DNA from: Labia minor
Lineage: Eukaryota; Arthropoda; Insecta; Dermaptera; Spongiphoridae
Reading direction: 5' to 3'
Assembly: GCA_963082975.1 (NCBI GenBank)
Contig: OY720346.1
Span: 30,188,720-30,252,719, forward strand
DNA length: 64,000 nt
Position numbers and translations under genes: made by a program. Numbering within the stretch: position 1 is the first letter of the stretch; every line of letters starts with the position of its first letter. The notes below the pieces were generated by a model, which worked only from the letters and a program-made list of their open reading frames with translations, searched no databases and was not told the DNA's origin. This document shows positions 19,627-31,020 of this stretch, in pieces.

Positions 19627-21432
19627 TCACTTCTCACAGCTCATCACATGCTCCAAATTTTCTATTTCCCATCCACACAATCTGCAAGACTCACATTCAT
19701 ACCAATCTTTCAATCCTTTTATCCCATTTCCCATTCTCATTCTTCCCCATGCAACTCTTCTGTTCCACCTTCTATCAGTTTCAAACCAGTATTCTTCTCT
19801 CAATGCTGTCTTCTTTAGGAGTTTGTATTCTTTGGAGTAGGACGATTTGTCGATTCTTCTCCAACGCTCTTGAACTTCTTGTTCCATTAGCTTTTGAAAA
19901 CCATTCTCCGCAGCCCGTCTGATGGTCGTCATATCCCATTCACACATTATTCCTAATAAAATTTCTCCACTCCCCATCTTGTCACACAAATTTTTTAGCT
20001 GCTTCCCCCATTGTGTCGCCTCATTATTTTTTATTCCTCTTAATATTTCCCTCAGGGATATCTTTGGCCATCTATGTTCTTCCAATGAGTTCACTCTTAG
20101 TACATATTCTAGTACTTTTTTGACTTGTAGAAGCCAAATGCTGTTCTGGCCCAGTTCGCTCTGCCAGATATAATGTGGAGTATTTTTTTCAAGGCCGAAA
20201 CATATTTTTATATATCTGGCCTGAACTACCTCTAGTTGTTTGTTTTCCCTCAATCCCGTGATCTCAGCTCCATATGTCATGGTTGAACTCACTATAGAGT
20301 TGAAGGCCAACAGTTTCTTCTCTGCTGAACCACAATCTCTCATAATTGCCCCTAGCTTATTTACCAGAACTGTAGCTCTAGCTGCTTGTGTCTTTACGTG
20401 CATATTCATAGAGCCTATATTTGAAAAGACTATCCCAAGGTATCTAAAGTTTTTTACTTCTTCTATTTCCTTTTCATTTGGGCATAATTTGGGATATTTT
20501 TTCCTTCTTCCTCTATTCCCAAAAATCATATATTTTGTCTTGTTTATATTTATCTCTAGATCATTCTCTCTAGCGTAGATCTCGAGGGATTTAGCCATCT
20601 CTTTTAATCCCTCGAAATCATCCGCCAACAAAACTACGTCATCAGCAAACTTCATGCAGTTTATTTTTGTATTACCAATAACTGTTCCTCCTATATTTTT
20701 CCTCATACTGTCTTTCTCTAAATCATTTATATATATATTGAAGAGTGTTGGGCTCAGAGGACAACCCTGCCTTACCCCTTTCCTCGTAAAGAATTCCTTC
20801 CCTTCCTCTCCATTCACTCTCACTATATTCCGTGTTTCTTCATAAATATTTCTTAAAATATAAAATAATCTTCCCCTCAGCCCAACTTCCTCTATCTTCT
20901 CAAATAACCGGACTCTATCTATTTTGTCGAAAGCCGCCCTAAAATCTACAAATAAAGCAAAGAGTTTCCCTTTCTTTCGCTTTAATTTATTTTCTATTAA
21001 CGTTTCCAATACAAATATATTGTCTCTTGTACCGTAATTTTGTCTAAAGCCAGATTGACTCTCTGTTATAACCTCTTTTACTTCCAACCATCTTCTTAAC
21101 CTTTTCGCCATTATCGATGCGAATATTTTGTAAAGTACGTTTAGGATAGATATTCCCCTATAATTGCTAGTGTCATTTTTATTACCGCTCTTGAATATAG
21201 GAACTATAATTCCTTTCCTCCATTCTTTAGGAATCCTTCCTGTACTCCACACTTCATTAAATAGATGTAATATTTTCAGTTTTATATTTTGGCTGGATAC
21301 CTTTATGAATTCATTTATTATTCCATCGGAACCCGCAGCTTTATTCCTCTTCAGTTTTCTCATTTCATATTCCAGCTCCTCTAATTTTAAGTCATCATTA
21401 ATAAACTCCTTATCGCCATCATCTACTTCTAC
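19627..21432 (-). pseudogene. LINE reverse transcriptase, N-terminally truncated
   Basis: Open from the truncation point to the stop; first ATG at 21363, 578 codons from there. The reverse-transcriptase motifs are in order: DGIINEFIK, LFALFVDFRAAFD (motif A, catalytic Asp), GVRQGCPLSPTLFNIYINDL (motif B), MKFADDVVLLAD (motif C, catalytic FADD), NINKTKYMIFG (D), FRYLGI (E). The C-terminus carries a CCHC knuckle, CX2CX8HX3C, just before the stop. The product would copy element RNA at a nicked target. The missing N-terminal endonuclease means it cannot do so alone. The frame is intact over 600 codons, so active relatives probably exist in the genome. The Jockey-type assignment rests on motif style, not on a tree. 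Confidence 0.85.
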
Positions 21433-21446
21433 TTAAAAATTAATTT

Positions 21447-21719
21447 ATTAAAATATATATTATATATAGTATATAATTTAATATATATATATATATATAT
21501 ATATATTCTGAAATTAATTTTAAATTATATAAATATATTGGAAATTAATTTAATATAATTTAACATATAATAATATATTAAAATATTTTATTTTATATAT
21601 ACATAATTTAGTAATACTGATTATTAATGTAAATATAAATAATAATATTTAATATGGCAAATATGTAAAATTTTGTAAAGAATGTATCAGAAGTTTAGTG
21701 TCTAACATTCTGGCGTATT
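21447..21719. other. (TA)n-rich spacer
   Basis: Runs of TA near 21480-21505; no gene or recognised element. Confidence 0.5.
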
Positions 21720-21956
21720 GCGCATGCGTATATCTGTCGGGTCCATCTCACCGGTCGGGTCGTTTTGGAATCTCACGCGAGTTCTATACTTTTTCCCCAT
21801 CCCGCAAAAGTGCTCAACGCCGCTAAAGAAGTTTTCACTTCAAAAATTTTTGAACCGGCCGGCCGGCTGTTCGTTACCGAGATTACGTCTAAACAAAATG
21901 AGATATTGTCTTGAAATTTGATATTTGGATGTTTTTTTTTAGGAATGAATGAGTTA
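21720..21956 (-). mobile_element. hAT-like element interior
   Basis: The stretch CCGGCCGGCC...GTTCGTTACC...GAGATATTGTCTTG matches the reverse complement of about 26465-26545. It ends at GAGTTA, where the Helitron begins. Sequence between GGAATGA and GAGTTA present in the other copy is deleted here. Confidence 0.6.
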
Positions 21957-22349
21957 TCTATATCTATATATTTAATACGACAGTGTGCCTCCAGAGCCTA
22001 AAATACAAATGATGAAAAATAAAAAAGAAATTAGAATCTTAGGTAACTCCTGAGCTGAGCTGCGGGTGTTCCATTTTCCAGAAATATATATAAAGGAGAG
22101 TGTTTGTATGTATGTAATTTGTTTACTTTTTTGCTGTCATAGAAACAGATATATATATATATAATTAGAACCTCTCTCTCTCTCTCCCTCTATTTAAAAT
22201 TTTAAAAAATGGAGTGTTCTTGCCAGGTAAATGAATTGGACTGGAAGAGGAGACATGTGATTAGATTAATTGGGGAAAAATCAACCGAAATGTAATAATA
22301 AAAAAAATTCAAGAATTATGCTACGGATACGACTTATATACAATTAACA

Positions 22350-23125
22350 TACAAAAAGTAGAATTTGAAAAAGTATAAATATTTAAATACTTAAGATCTC
22401 TAATCACGAACGATAATAATATTCGAGAAGAATTTAAATCGACGTTGTAATTGAAAAACGCCTGTTATTATGCAGTAAAGAGGCTTATCACATCAAAGAG
22501 GATCACAATTAAAATATACAAAACAATTATTTTTCATGTTGATCGATGCGTAGGGTGACCATATTTCGAAAACACCAAATCGGGACAAACGGTATACCTT
22601 TTTTTTTTAGAACTAAATTGAAAAAATTTTGAAAAAAAATTTACGACATGTCCTAAATATTGAAAAAACGGGACAGTAGGCTGTCCCGAAAACATTTTTG
22701 GGACAGAGCACCTAAAGAGGGACGTTTGGTCACCCTATCGATGACTCTGGGAGACGAGAGTAGATTTAAAATATTTGTGAGATTAATATTGTTCGCAGTA
22801 TTTATAGACCAAATGAAGATGAGGTTACAGGATGGCAGAGATGGCATAACGAGAAATAATGTCCAGATACAGTTAAGGTTATAAAATCGAGAAGGCTGGG
22901 ATGGGAAGGCGACGTGGTTGGAATTGGAGAAACTAGAAATTGGGAGAAACCGATTGGGAAACATCCGGTGGAAGTCCAAGGACCAAGATGGGTGGACAAT
23001 GAAGGAAGGAACATGGGAGAGATGGGACAGAGTAGGATTTGGTCGGAACTCAGGATAGAGACGCTTAGAGAAATGTGGATGCTGCGGCTAATAACTTTCG
23101 AAAACTGTAGACACAGAGTTAGATA
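22350..23125 (+). pseudogene. RTE-like LINE remnant captured in Helitron
   Basis: Reading in broken frames gives TNDNNIREEFKS, KNACYYAVKRLI, then (after the MITE) TLGDESRFKIFV, IKSRRLGWEGDVVGIGE and a PRWVDNEGRNMGEM tail. This motif order is the thumb and C-terminal tail of RTE-type reverse transcriptases. The catalytic FADD part is absent. Colinear with the copies at 2560-3252 and 16690-17020. Confidence 0.6.
22551..22737. mobile_element. 187-bp MITE (second copy)
   Basis: TIR TAGGGTGACCA at both ends. Flanks are TCGATGCG on the left and TCGATGAC on the right, so the 8-bp duplication carries two changes here and is perfect in the copy at 2678. Same insertion point within the RTE cargo. Confidence 0.8.
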
Positions 23126-23280
23126 AATATTACATATACAATAATAATATATAATTAATTACTGATTAAATTAAAATATATTTTACAAGAAAACAAATAC
23201 ATGTCTTATCTACTTATACTGATTGAAACAAAATGGATGAAAACCTCTTACATACAGACTTTCAACCAAATACTCGGGGG

Positions 23281-23340
23281 TACAGAGGGCTGAGCCCCCG
23301 TCTAGGTGTGAAGAGCGCCATAGGCGCTCGGAGCAGCTAG
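23281..23340 (+). other. Helitron 3'-terminal hairpins and CTAG end
   Basis: GGGCTGAGCCC and GAGCGCCATAGGCGCTC stems, followed by GGAGCAGCTAG and then T. Intact version of the decayed end at 4860-4917. Confidence 0.85.
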
Positions 23341-23342
23341 TT

Positions 23343-23950
23343 TATAAAAAACTACTTTAAGATTTCGAAAGCTTTTCGTCCGCCCGTGCTTAATCAGGTC
23401 CCTTACTGAAGTCTTGTAACATCCTAAGCGTGAACGAAGAGCATTGTTGTAACCTTCCAATGCATTGTTTGTTCGAGGTAAACCCATCAAAGTGGCAGCG
23501 TAGATGTTCCAATGTTCCAATGTCGAATTCGGGGTCATAAAAGCCAGCCAAGAATTGTTCACCTAGTCAAGTGCGCTCGAAGTAAGAAAAAAGATCACGA
23601 AGTTTTACCCTGTTGGTCGTCCAGCTAATGCTTGGTAGGCTACAATGACTTTTGATGGTGGTACCAAAACCAAAGCTGCAAGAGTTCGTAAATGAGTGGA
23701 GTTGTCAGGATTATCTATATCATTATAGAGCTTCAAAACTTCTCTGGCATTGATTTGATGTTTCTATAAATGCATTGAGCAAAATGAAAAAGACAACCTC
23801 TGATGATTGTAAATTTCACAAATTGCGTTATATTTTCCCTGGTGAAATATACGGTGCAAATGGTGTATTTTGTATTTGGAATCATTTAGCTATTAAAACG
23901 TATGATAATAAACGAAATTTGAATAAATTCCCTTTACATACGAATTTGAC
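23343..23950 (-). pseudogene. MULE-type transposase remnant (copy 2)
   Basis: Reverse-strand readings in broken frames, in order: FVKFTIIRGCLFHFAQCIYR, STHLRTLAALVLVPPSKVIV, AYQALAG, RDLFSYFERTWLGEQFLAGF, FDIGTLEHWNIYAATLMGLP, then RTNNALEGYNNALRSRLG and TSVRDLIKHGRTKSF. The GCLFHF.QC, LVPP, and R.NNA.EG..N blocks are characteristic of Mutator-like transposases. At least one frameshift and stops break it. It lies between hAT-like ends (21720-21956 and 24540-24712), directly after the Helitron. Confidence 0.65.
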
Positions 23951-24154
23951 ACCCCTATTTTTTTGGAAAAATCACGTGTCTGGGCCATATGTATGTATTT
24001 TTTGACCTATTTTTCCCTACTTTCGGTCCAGGCCCGATTACCTCCTTGGGAGGTCGTGTCTCAAGGGGGTATCATGCTCACCCTGTGATTTAATTTTCTG
24101 AGTCACAATTAAAATTAATACAAAAATGAAAAAATTTGTTTTTAGTGATTTTGT

Positions 24155-24280
24155 CTTTTAGGGATTTTTTCAGTCAGCGATATTTTTATTTAGGGATTTT
24201 CGCTTTTGGGGATTTTCGGTTTTAGGGATTTTTGACTTTTATGGATATTTTCCTTTAGGGATTTTTACCCGTTTCCATTT
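24155..24280. repeat. Degenerate TTTAGGGATTTT short tandem array
   Basis: About six irregular copies of (T)TTAGGGATTTT with spacers of 10-30 bases. Partly shared with 6960-7035. It is part of the same duplicated block and is not telomeric in organisation. Confidence 0.6.
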
Positions 24281-24539
24281 TAAAAAAATTAGTCTTCGCT
24301 TCATAATTTTTATGAATTAAATATTTAGAATTTGAGTAATATTTTTATTTATTTTATATTTAAATAATAGTCAAATTGGAGAATTTCACAATCATCTAGT
24401 AATCTTATATTAAGTCTTTTGTTTTTTATGATTTAGGAGAAATAATAAAATAATTTTTTATTTCTTATATTTAATTCTGTACGAAAAAATAAGCAATTTT
24501 TATTTTTGTTAAAATTTTTTTAAAATAAAATAAAATTAC

Positions 24540-24712
24540 TTATTATACACTAAGTTATACTTTAAGAATTATTTTTTTGTTAAATAAAAAGAAAGATTAT
24601 ATTTTTTCTTTTCTATTTGTAATATAGTACATAATATACAGCAATTTGTATTTTTTCTCTCCTGGAGGGGGGGGGGGGTTAACCCCCAGAACCCCCCCTG
24701 GTTGCGCCATTG
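24540..24712 (-). mobile_element. hAT-like element left terminus (reverse)
   Basis: Reverse complement of the sequence at 25182-25390: CAATGGCGCAACCAGG terminus, G-run, GGAGAGAAAAAATAC, GCTGTATATTATG. Just inside, 24286-24312 is the reverse of the exon-1 start (ATGAAGCGAAGAC) found at 25714. Confidence 0.65.
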
Positions 24713-25174
24713 TCAGTATTAAACAGAATAATGCTATTATTATTTTTAATAAATAATAAAATAATATGTTTAGTTAAATTTATTAAAGGTATTTATATAT
24801 AAATATATTCATTTTATAATTAAAATGATTCATTATAATAAAATAAAAAGTGAATGATTATCACTTTTATTTGTTGTTTTTAGCAAATAAGTGGATTCAG
24901 GTCAAATAGATGCGCATGCTCTTCTCTCTCTTTCACAACTTCCTTTAGTGCAACCCCCTTCCTCACCTATCCCTGAACAACCACCCTCACTTCATTCTTC
25001 CCCTTTCTCCACCCTCCATAAAAAAGATTCTTAAACGTTTTATTCGCATGCCAAACCTACACGAGTGTACATAATGATTTGCCAACTCCGAATATTCATC
25101 AAAAATCAGCTGTCTTCAAAAATGAGGTATTTTAATATGTTAATATATATATAATTTATTTTACCTTTTTATTA
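24713..25174. other. Spacer between two hAT-like copies
   Basis: No gene. It includes a pyrimidine-rich stretch (24915-25020) of unknown nature. Confidence 0.4.
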
Positions 25175-25181
25175 TTATAAT

Positions 25182-26919
25182 CAGTGGCGCAACCAGGGGG
25201 GGGTTTTGGGGGTTAAAACCCCCCCCCAGGAGAGAAAAAAAATAATAATTGCTGTATATTCAGTGGCGCAACCAGGGGGGTTTTTGGGGGTTAAAACCCC
25301 CAGGGGAGAAAAAAAAAATAATTGCTGTATATTATGTTTTCAAATAGAAAAGAAAAAAAATTCTTAAAATATAACTTAGTGTATAATAAAAAAGTTTTTT
25401 TTTATTAATACATGTGGAAATTGATACCGAGGTCAAGGGATGTTTCGAGCTCCTCACTCCACTTCCTTATCCCTGGTTGTAAAATTTAACAGAGGGATAG
25501 CGGAAACGCAGGCCCTCACCCCCACAGGGCCTTTGGTGACGTCCAGGAGAAAGTCTCCCCCCTTCTCCACCACAACGGGTAGGGCATTTGTAAATAAACC
25601 ATTTTATAGAAATTCGCAAACAAGAAGTTGCTCTATCGAGAACATTTACCCTAGACACCAATTCAACCCCTTCCACATTGCTACATACATTAATTGCTAA
25701 TTTCATAAAGATTATGAAGCGAAGACTAATTTCAGATTTTTTTCAAAATAAGAAAAACAAGAAAGGTAAGATTTAAATTTTTTTTTTAAATTAGTGAATT
25801 AATTCTTAAATACTTTTCCATTTAAGAATTAGATAGTGAAGCTGGACCTTCAGAAACAACAGATTGTGTTAATAGCAATAGCGAAGAAGACAATAAAGAA
25901 ATAGTTGATTTCACAACTGAAAAGGTTAATTTTTTTTATTTGTTTATATATATTAACCCATTTGTAGAGCCAGCGTTCCCAAATGGGAACATTTATTTTT
26001 ATACACCAAAAACCCTTTCAAAAATATTTTTTTCTATATTTATCTACATGATATCTGGTCACCAATGGGTTAAAATCGAATTTCATTTTTTCACGTAGCC
26101 AGGGAAGAGGCAGGGGGGGGGGATTCGGGAGCTTCAGTTCCCACACATAAAATCTATTTTTTTCTAAATTTTCTTAAGTTTAATTTTTTCAAATTATCCT
26201 ACCACTACGAGCGGACGAAAAGCTTTCGACATCTTAAAGTAGTTTATTATAAATAACTCCTTTATTATTAAGTTTAGGTAAAAATGAATATAATGAAACT
26301 TTTAGTAAATGCGATTTCCTATAAATTTAATACGATAGTATGATAATTCTCATAAAAATCGGAATTTATAAAGAAATTCAATAAAATGTGTTTTGACACC
26401 TCTTTAAACTAGCATTACTTATGGTCCCATCTTGTCCAAAAACAATCCAATCCCCGCCCATCATTCCAAAAAAAACATCTAAATATCAAATCCCAAGATA
26501 ATATCTCATTTCGTTTAGACTTAATTTTGGTAACGAACGGCCGGCCGGATCAAAATTTTTTTTTGCAAGTTTGGATTCAGAACCGTCTGAAAAGTGGAAA
26601 TCTCGAAGAATCTCGGAGCAAAAATTTTCCGATCATCGTAAAAGCTATCCATATTTCATGAGGAAAGTTAAAATGGTTTACTTATAGCTGGAAAAAAATA
26701 TTTTCTTTCTAAAACTGTGAATACGAGTAAATAAAATACAAAATTTGCCAGATTTTGTAAAATCAGTGTTTCATTTACAAAACTTTTTTAAATATTTAAT
26801 ATAAAAAAAAAAATTTTAATGAAAATTTGTCTTTGAGTGAGCCCGGGGGGGGGGGCATAGGAAGGTGGAGCGGCTAGTCAAAACCCCCCCCCAGGAGCAA
26901 ATTCTGGTTGCGCCACTGT
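25182..26919 (+). mobile_element. hAT-like transposon, internally deleted
   Basis: Inverted termini CAGTGGCGCAACCAGG (25182) and its complement ending CACTG at 26919, flanked by TTATAAT on both sides (25175-25181, 26920-26926). The match is 7 bp; hAT elements normally make 8. The left end is duplicated head-to-tail (second CAGTGGCGC at 25261). Two splice-bounded exons of an N-terminal transposase segment lie at 25714-25924; the catalytic and dimerisation parts are missing. Position 26253/26254 is the unoccupied Helitron target. Confidence 0.7.
25714..25924 (+). pseudogene. hAT-type transposase N-terminal exons (2)
   Basis: Exon 1 (25714-25765) encodes MKRRLISDFFQNKKNKK and ends before GTAAG in phase 1. 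Exon 2 (25827-25924) follows TTTAAG, joins in phase, and encodes ELDSEAGPSETTDC...VDFTTEK, stopping before GTTAAT. A short basic start of the form MKR..ISDFF followed by an acidic Ser/Glu stretch is the usual leader before the TTF-type zinc finger of ZMYM1-like hAT transposases. Nothing downstream continues it in this copy. Confidence 0.55.
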
Positions 26920-27126
26920 TATAATATATATTATATTGAATAAGATTACAATCTCAATCATTCATGAAATAGGTTGCAAAAGAGTAGATTTAATTGAGAG
27001 AAATTTTATACAAAAAAAAAATATTTTGAAATATAATATAATATATTTAATTTACATTATCATTATAATTAAATAATAAATAGATGTTTGAGTATAAGAA
27101 GAAATTGGTAACAGTAGGTATGCACT

Positions 27127-29367
27127 TCAATGGGACCGGTGAAATATGAGCACCAGATGGTGTTGCAGGAAAACGGTTGACTCTTCAGGCGCACAATAGA
27201 TGGCACCGCAAAAAAAATGACCGAAGATCACCCCTTCCCACAGGCCTTCCGAATTCCCTGCAATTATTTGAATATCAAACTCGACAACCACATACCATCC
27301 GGACACATAATATTCGAAACAAACCCAGCAAACATGGTATTAAAGGGAAGTAAATTTTTTATTATTTAAATTAATTTATTATTTAATTATGAATTATTTT
27401 TTATATGAGCATATTTAGAATTTAATTTTATATGAAAAAACTCATTTTATTTTAAGTGTTATATATTTTTTAGAAAATAATCAATTATTATTAATTTAAA
27501 AGTCTAATTAAATTAATTTTTATCCCAATTAACTAATCAATGTCTTTTTGTTTTATTAATCGTTGTAAATTTTATCATAACATAATCTTTTATATTTCGT
27601 TTATTATATAAAATAAATTTACCGAATAATATATATATTAAAAAATTTTATAAAATAACATTTTTCTTAATATCTTAAACTATTTTAAAATTATTTATTA
27701 ATTTTAATTTATAATTTTATTTAAATATAATATATATGCGTTAATTTATCCAATTGGAATTTGCATGATAGCCGAGCGGAGACATCCCACATTTTTTTCA
27801 TCTATAAATTTACCCAAATGTACGTAAATCAGTTGTTTGATAAACTTAGATGATTAAAAATGCGTTAGATTAATTATTCTCAGCTAATCAATGATTTATG
27901 GATTTCTTGTGATCTTTTTAAATAGTATCTTTTTGGAAATAGAAATGAGATAATTTATTTATTTATTTATAAATTTCATTCTCAATAAGAACAATTCGTA
28001 TGTGTTTCATATATTGACATTGAAGAAAATTTTTAATCCATACATATTAAATTTTAACAAGAACATTATTCGTTTATTTTATTTATGTAAATTACATAAA
28101 AGTAGGTGGAGTTTTCTGTTAATTTAAAAATTATTTATTTGGATATAAAACTAACATTTTTGAAAAAAGCATATTTGATTTCTGTAATGCTAATTTTATA
28201 TCTCAATAAATAATTTTTAAATTCCCAATATTCATTCAAAAAAAATTTAAAAATGCCTCCCTCGTCGGTCGGTAAAAACGCTCACACATGTCCAACCTGT
28301 CTGCCATGCTGCCATCCCTGCCAGCACTAGTGACGAAAAAAAATAGCAGAGTATCCGTACACAGAGGCCCACAGAGGCCAGTGGTGGCCAGTGGGCCACA
28401 GAGGCATACACCACTCAATGCTATTTTTTTCGTTGCTAAAGGAAGCAAAGTTGGCAGGCGGGCATGTGTGACCGTTTTTACCGACCGACGATGGAGGGAT
28501 TTTTAAATTTTTTTTGAATGAATATTTGGAATTTAAAAATTATTTATTGAGATATAAAATTAGCATTACAGAAATCAAATATGCTTTTTTCAAAAATGTT
28601 AGTTTTATATCCAAATAAATAATTTTTAAATTAACAGAAAACTCCACCTACTTTTATGTAATTTACATAAATAAAATAAACGAATAATGTTCTTGTTAAT
28701 GTTTAATTAGACTTTTAAATTAATAAAAATTGATTAATTTCTAAAAAATATATAACACATATATTATATTTAAATTAAATTATAAATTAAAATTAATAAA
28801 TACTTTTAAAATAGTTTAAGATATTAAGAAAAATGTTATTTTATAAAATTTTTAATATATATATTATTCGGTAAATTTATTTTATATATTAAACGAAATA
28901 TAAAAGATTATGTTATGATAAAATTTACAACGATTAATAAAACAAAAAGACATTGATTAGTTAATTGGGATAAAAATTAATTTAATTAGACTTTTAAATT
29001 AATAATAATTGATTATTTTCTAAAAAATATATAACACTTAAAATAAAATGAGTTTTTTCATATAAAATTAAATTCTAAATATATGCGCATATAAAAAATA
29101 ATTCATAATTAAATAATAAAATAATTTAAATAATAAAAAATTTACTCGTGTCTAATACCATGATTGCTGGGTTTGTTTCGAATATTATGTGTCCGGATGG
29201 TATGTGGTTGTCGAGTTTGATATTCAAATAATTGCAGGGAATTCGGAAGGCCTGTGAGAGGAGGTGATCTTCGGTCATTTTTTTGCGGTGCCATCTATTG
29301 GGCGCCTGAAGAGTCAACCGTTTTCCTGTAACGCCATCTGGTGTCCGTGTTACATCGGTCCCATTGA
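27127..29367. repeat. Imperfect 2.2-kb palindrome of repeats X and Y
   Basis: The left arm runs from TCAATGGGACCGGTG (27127) inward through reversed Y and reversed X; the right arm mirrors it and ends CGGTCCCATTGA (29367). The symmetry centre is near 28377, between two CACAGAGGC words. The right arm lacks roughly 260 bp present on the left (around 27720-28080). Inverted duplication of repeat units is seen directly; whether it was made by an element with long TIRs or by genomic rearrangement is open. Confidence 0.8.
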
Positions 29368-29370
29368 GGT
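29160..29370 (+). repeat. Repeat Y, copy 2
   Basis: Same order as 11085-11310 (GCTGGGTTTGTTTCG ... GCCATCTATTGGGCGCC ... CCCATTGAGGTG), with scattered differences. No F-box gene follows. Confidence 0.8.
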
Positions 29371-29439
29371 GGACCCTCCTTGATACTCTGTGATTGGTAA
29401 TTATGCTCAAGCGCTTATCCAAGGATGAGAGCGTATCAC

Positions 29440-30575
29440 AGAGCATCCGTATCAGAGGGTATCACACAATGCTATTTTTTTCTCACCCTTAGTGCTGGCA
29501 AGTGCTGGCAAGGCTGGCAGACTGGTTGGACATGTGGGAGCGTTTTTACCGACCGGCGAGAGAGGCATTTTTAAATTTTTTTTGTATGAATATTGGGAAT
29601 TTAAAAATTATTTATTGAGATATAAAATTAGCATTACAGAAATCAAATATGCTTTTTTCAAATATCCAAATAAATAATTTAAATTAACAGAAAACTTCAC
29701 CTACTTTTATGTAATTTACATAAATAAAATAAACGAATAATGTTCTTGTTAATATTTTATATGTATGGATTAAAAATTTTCAATGCCAATATTTGAAACG
29801 AGAGAAACACATACGAATTGTTCTTAGTGAGAAGGAAATTTATAAATAAATAATCATTTCTATTTCCAAAAAGATACTATTTAAAAAGATCACAAGAAAT
29901 CCATAAATCATTGATTAACTAAGAATAATTAATCCAACGCATTTTTAATCATCTAAGTTTATCAAACAACTGATTTACGAACATTTGGGTAAATTTATAA
30001 ATGAAAAAAATGTGGGATGTCTCCGGTCGGCTATCATGCAAATTCCAATTGGATAAAATTAACACATATATAATATATTTAAATGAAATTATAAATTAAA
30101 ATTAATAAATAGTATTTATTAAACCAGCGCGAGTTTGGCTCTTTGTTGAGGGCATCTGGTCACATGCTGGCGCGTGATTGTTAGTCAACGTGCTAAAAAA
30201 TTAATTCCGGTACTTTTAGCGATTCAACCAAGCTGAAATTCTATATATAGCAGTTTTATGCAATTTTTAAACATGTGTGAAAAACTATAAAAGATATACT
30301 GAGAGGAGTACGTGAATATATTTGATTTAATAGTGCTTATTGTGAATTTCTATATTGCTGTGAAATTTGTATTTATTTATCAAATATTAAATAATTTAAC
30401 TTTGTTATTTGATTTGTTACAATGTAATTTTAATTATTTATCAAACAATTTATAATAAATTTTTCAATTTTATTTGTGTTAAATGTTAAATAAAATTTAT
30501 ATTTATATTTATCAAATAATATATAATATAACTTCATAAGTTAAATAGTGTTAAGTGAAAAATAACAATTAGTCA
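29440..30575 (+). repeat. Repeat X, copy 2
   Basis: Near-identical to 9945-11080 over its full length, including TTTTT|ACCGACCGG (29556), the promoter-like block with CTATATATAGCAG (about 30240), and GAGGAGTACGTGA. It diverges from copy 1 at about 30575, just before copy 1 meets repeat Y. Confidence 0.85.
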
Positions 30576-30856
30576 AGAGTCAAGAAATCAATTTATTTCG
30601 ATTGGTGTCATTGATGAACAAGTTTTTTTGTATAATTTAAACTATTGTGTATTATATTAAGAGTACATATTTATAGTTACAAATTTTGGTGGTATATAAT
30701 ATCTGGTGGCATATAATAATTTAATATAATATCTGCTTATATAAAATTACGTGTGACATTTTAATCTTAAGGATTACAAAAAAAAAAGTTTGTTTAAAAT
30801 ATTTATTTAGTTTGATAGATACTACTTATAAATTGAGTGATGATTTCATTAGCAGC

Positions 30857-31020
30857 ATTCAAATAATTGCAGGAAATTCGGAAGGCCTGTGGGAGGGGGT
30901 GATCTTCGGCCATTTTTTTTTTTTTGCGGTGCCATCTATTGGACGCCTGAAGAGTCGACTTTTTACATGTAACGCCATCTGGTGTTCGAGTTACGCCTGT
31001 CCCATTGATTTGATACCCCG
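30857..31020 (+). repeat. Repeat Y, copy 4 (acceptor-proximal part)
   Basis: Begins ATTCAAATAATTGCAGG and ends near CCCATTGATTTGATACC. Only the part from ATTGCAG onward is kept, which is where a splice acceptor was proposed in copy 1. A short open frame crosses it but has no F-box similarity. Confidence 0.7.

Larger units (their letters stand above)
19231..21432 (-). mobile_element. 5'-truncated Jockey-like LINE insertion
   Basis: Bounded by a 14-bp direct repeat (TTAAAAATTAATTT at 19217 and 21433). On the reverse strand it starts inside the reverse-transcriptase domain and ends in an A-rich tail (AATAAATAAAAATAATAAAT). Target duplication, 5' truncation and A-rich tail are the marks of target-primed reverse transcription. 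The endonuclease and ORF1 are absent. Little decay suggests recent insertion. Confidence 0.85.
21957..23340 (+). mobile_element. Helitron, complete non-autonomous copy (1384 bp)
   Basis: Starts TCTATATCTATATATTTAAT after A and ends in two hairpins plus GGAGCAGCTAG before T. The empty target GAGTTA|TTTATAAT exists at 26248-26260 (reverse strand), so both ends are set to the base. Cargo is a decayed RTE reverse-transcriptase C-terminal segment with a MITE inside it. No Rep/helicase is encoded; replication would need an autonomous partner. Confidence 0.85.

Noticed and set aside
19369..19840. Plus-strand open frames of about 150 codons
   Set aside because: They are antisense to the LINE 3' region and its duplicated pyrimidine-rich UTR.
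24155..24280. TTAGGG-containing array as telomeric repeat
   Set aside because: Units are irregular, separated by variable spacers, and are part of a dispersed transposon block; not a telomere array.
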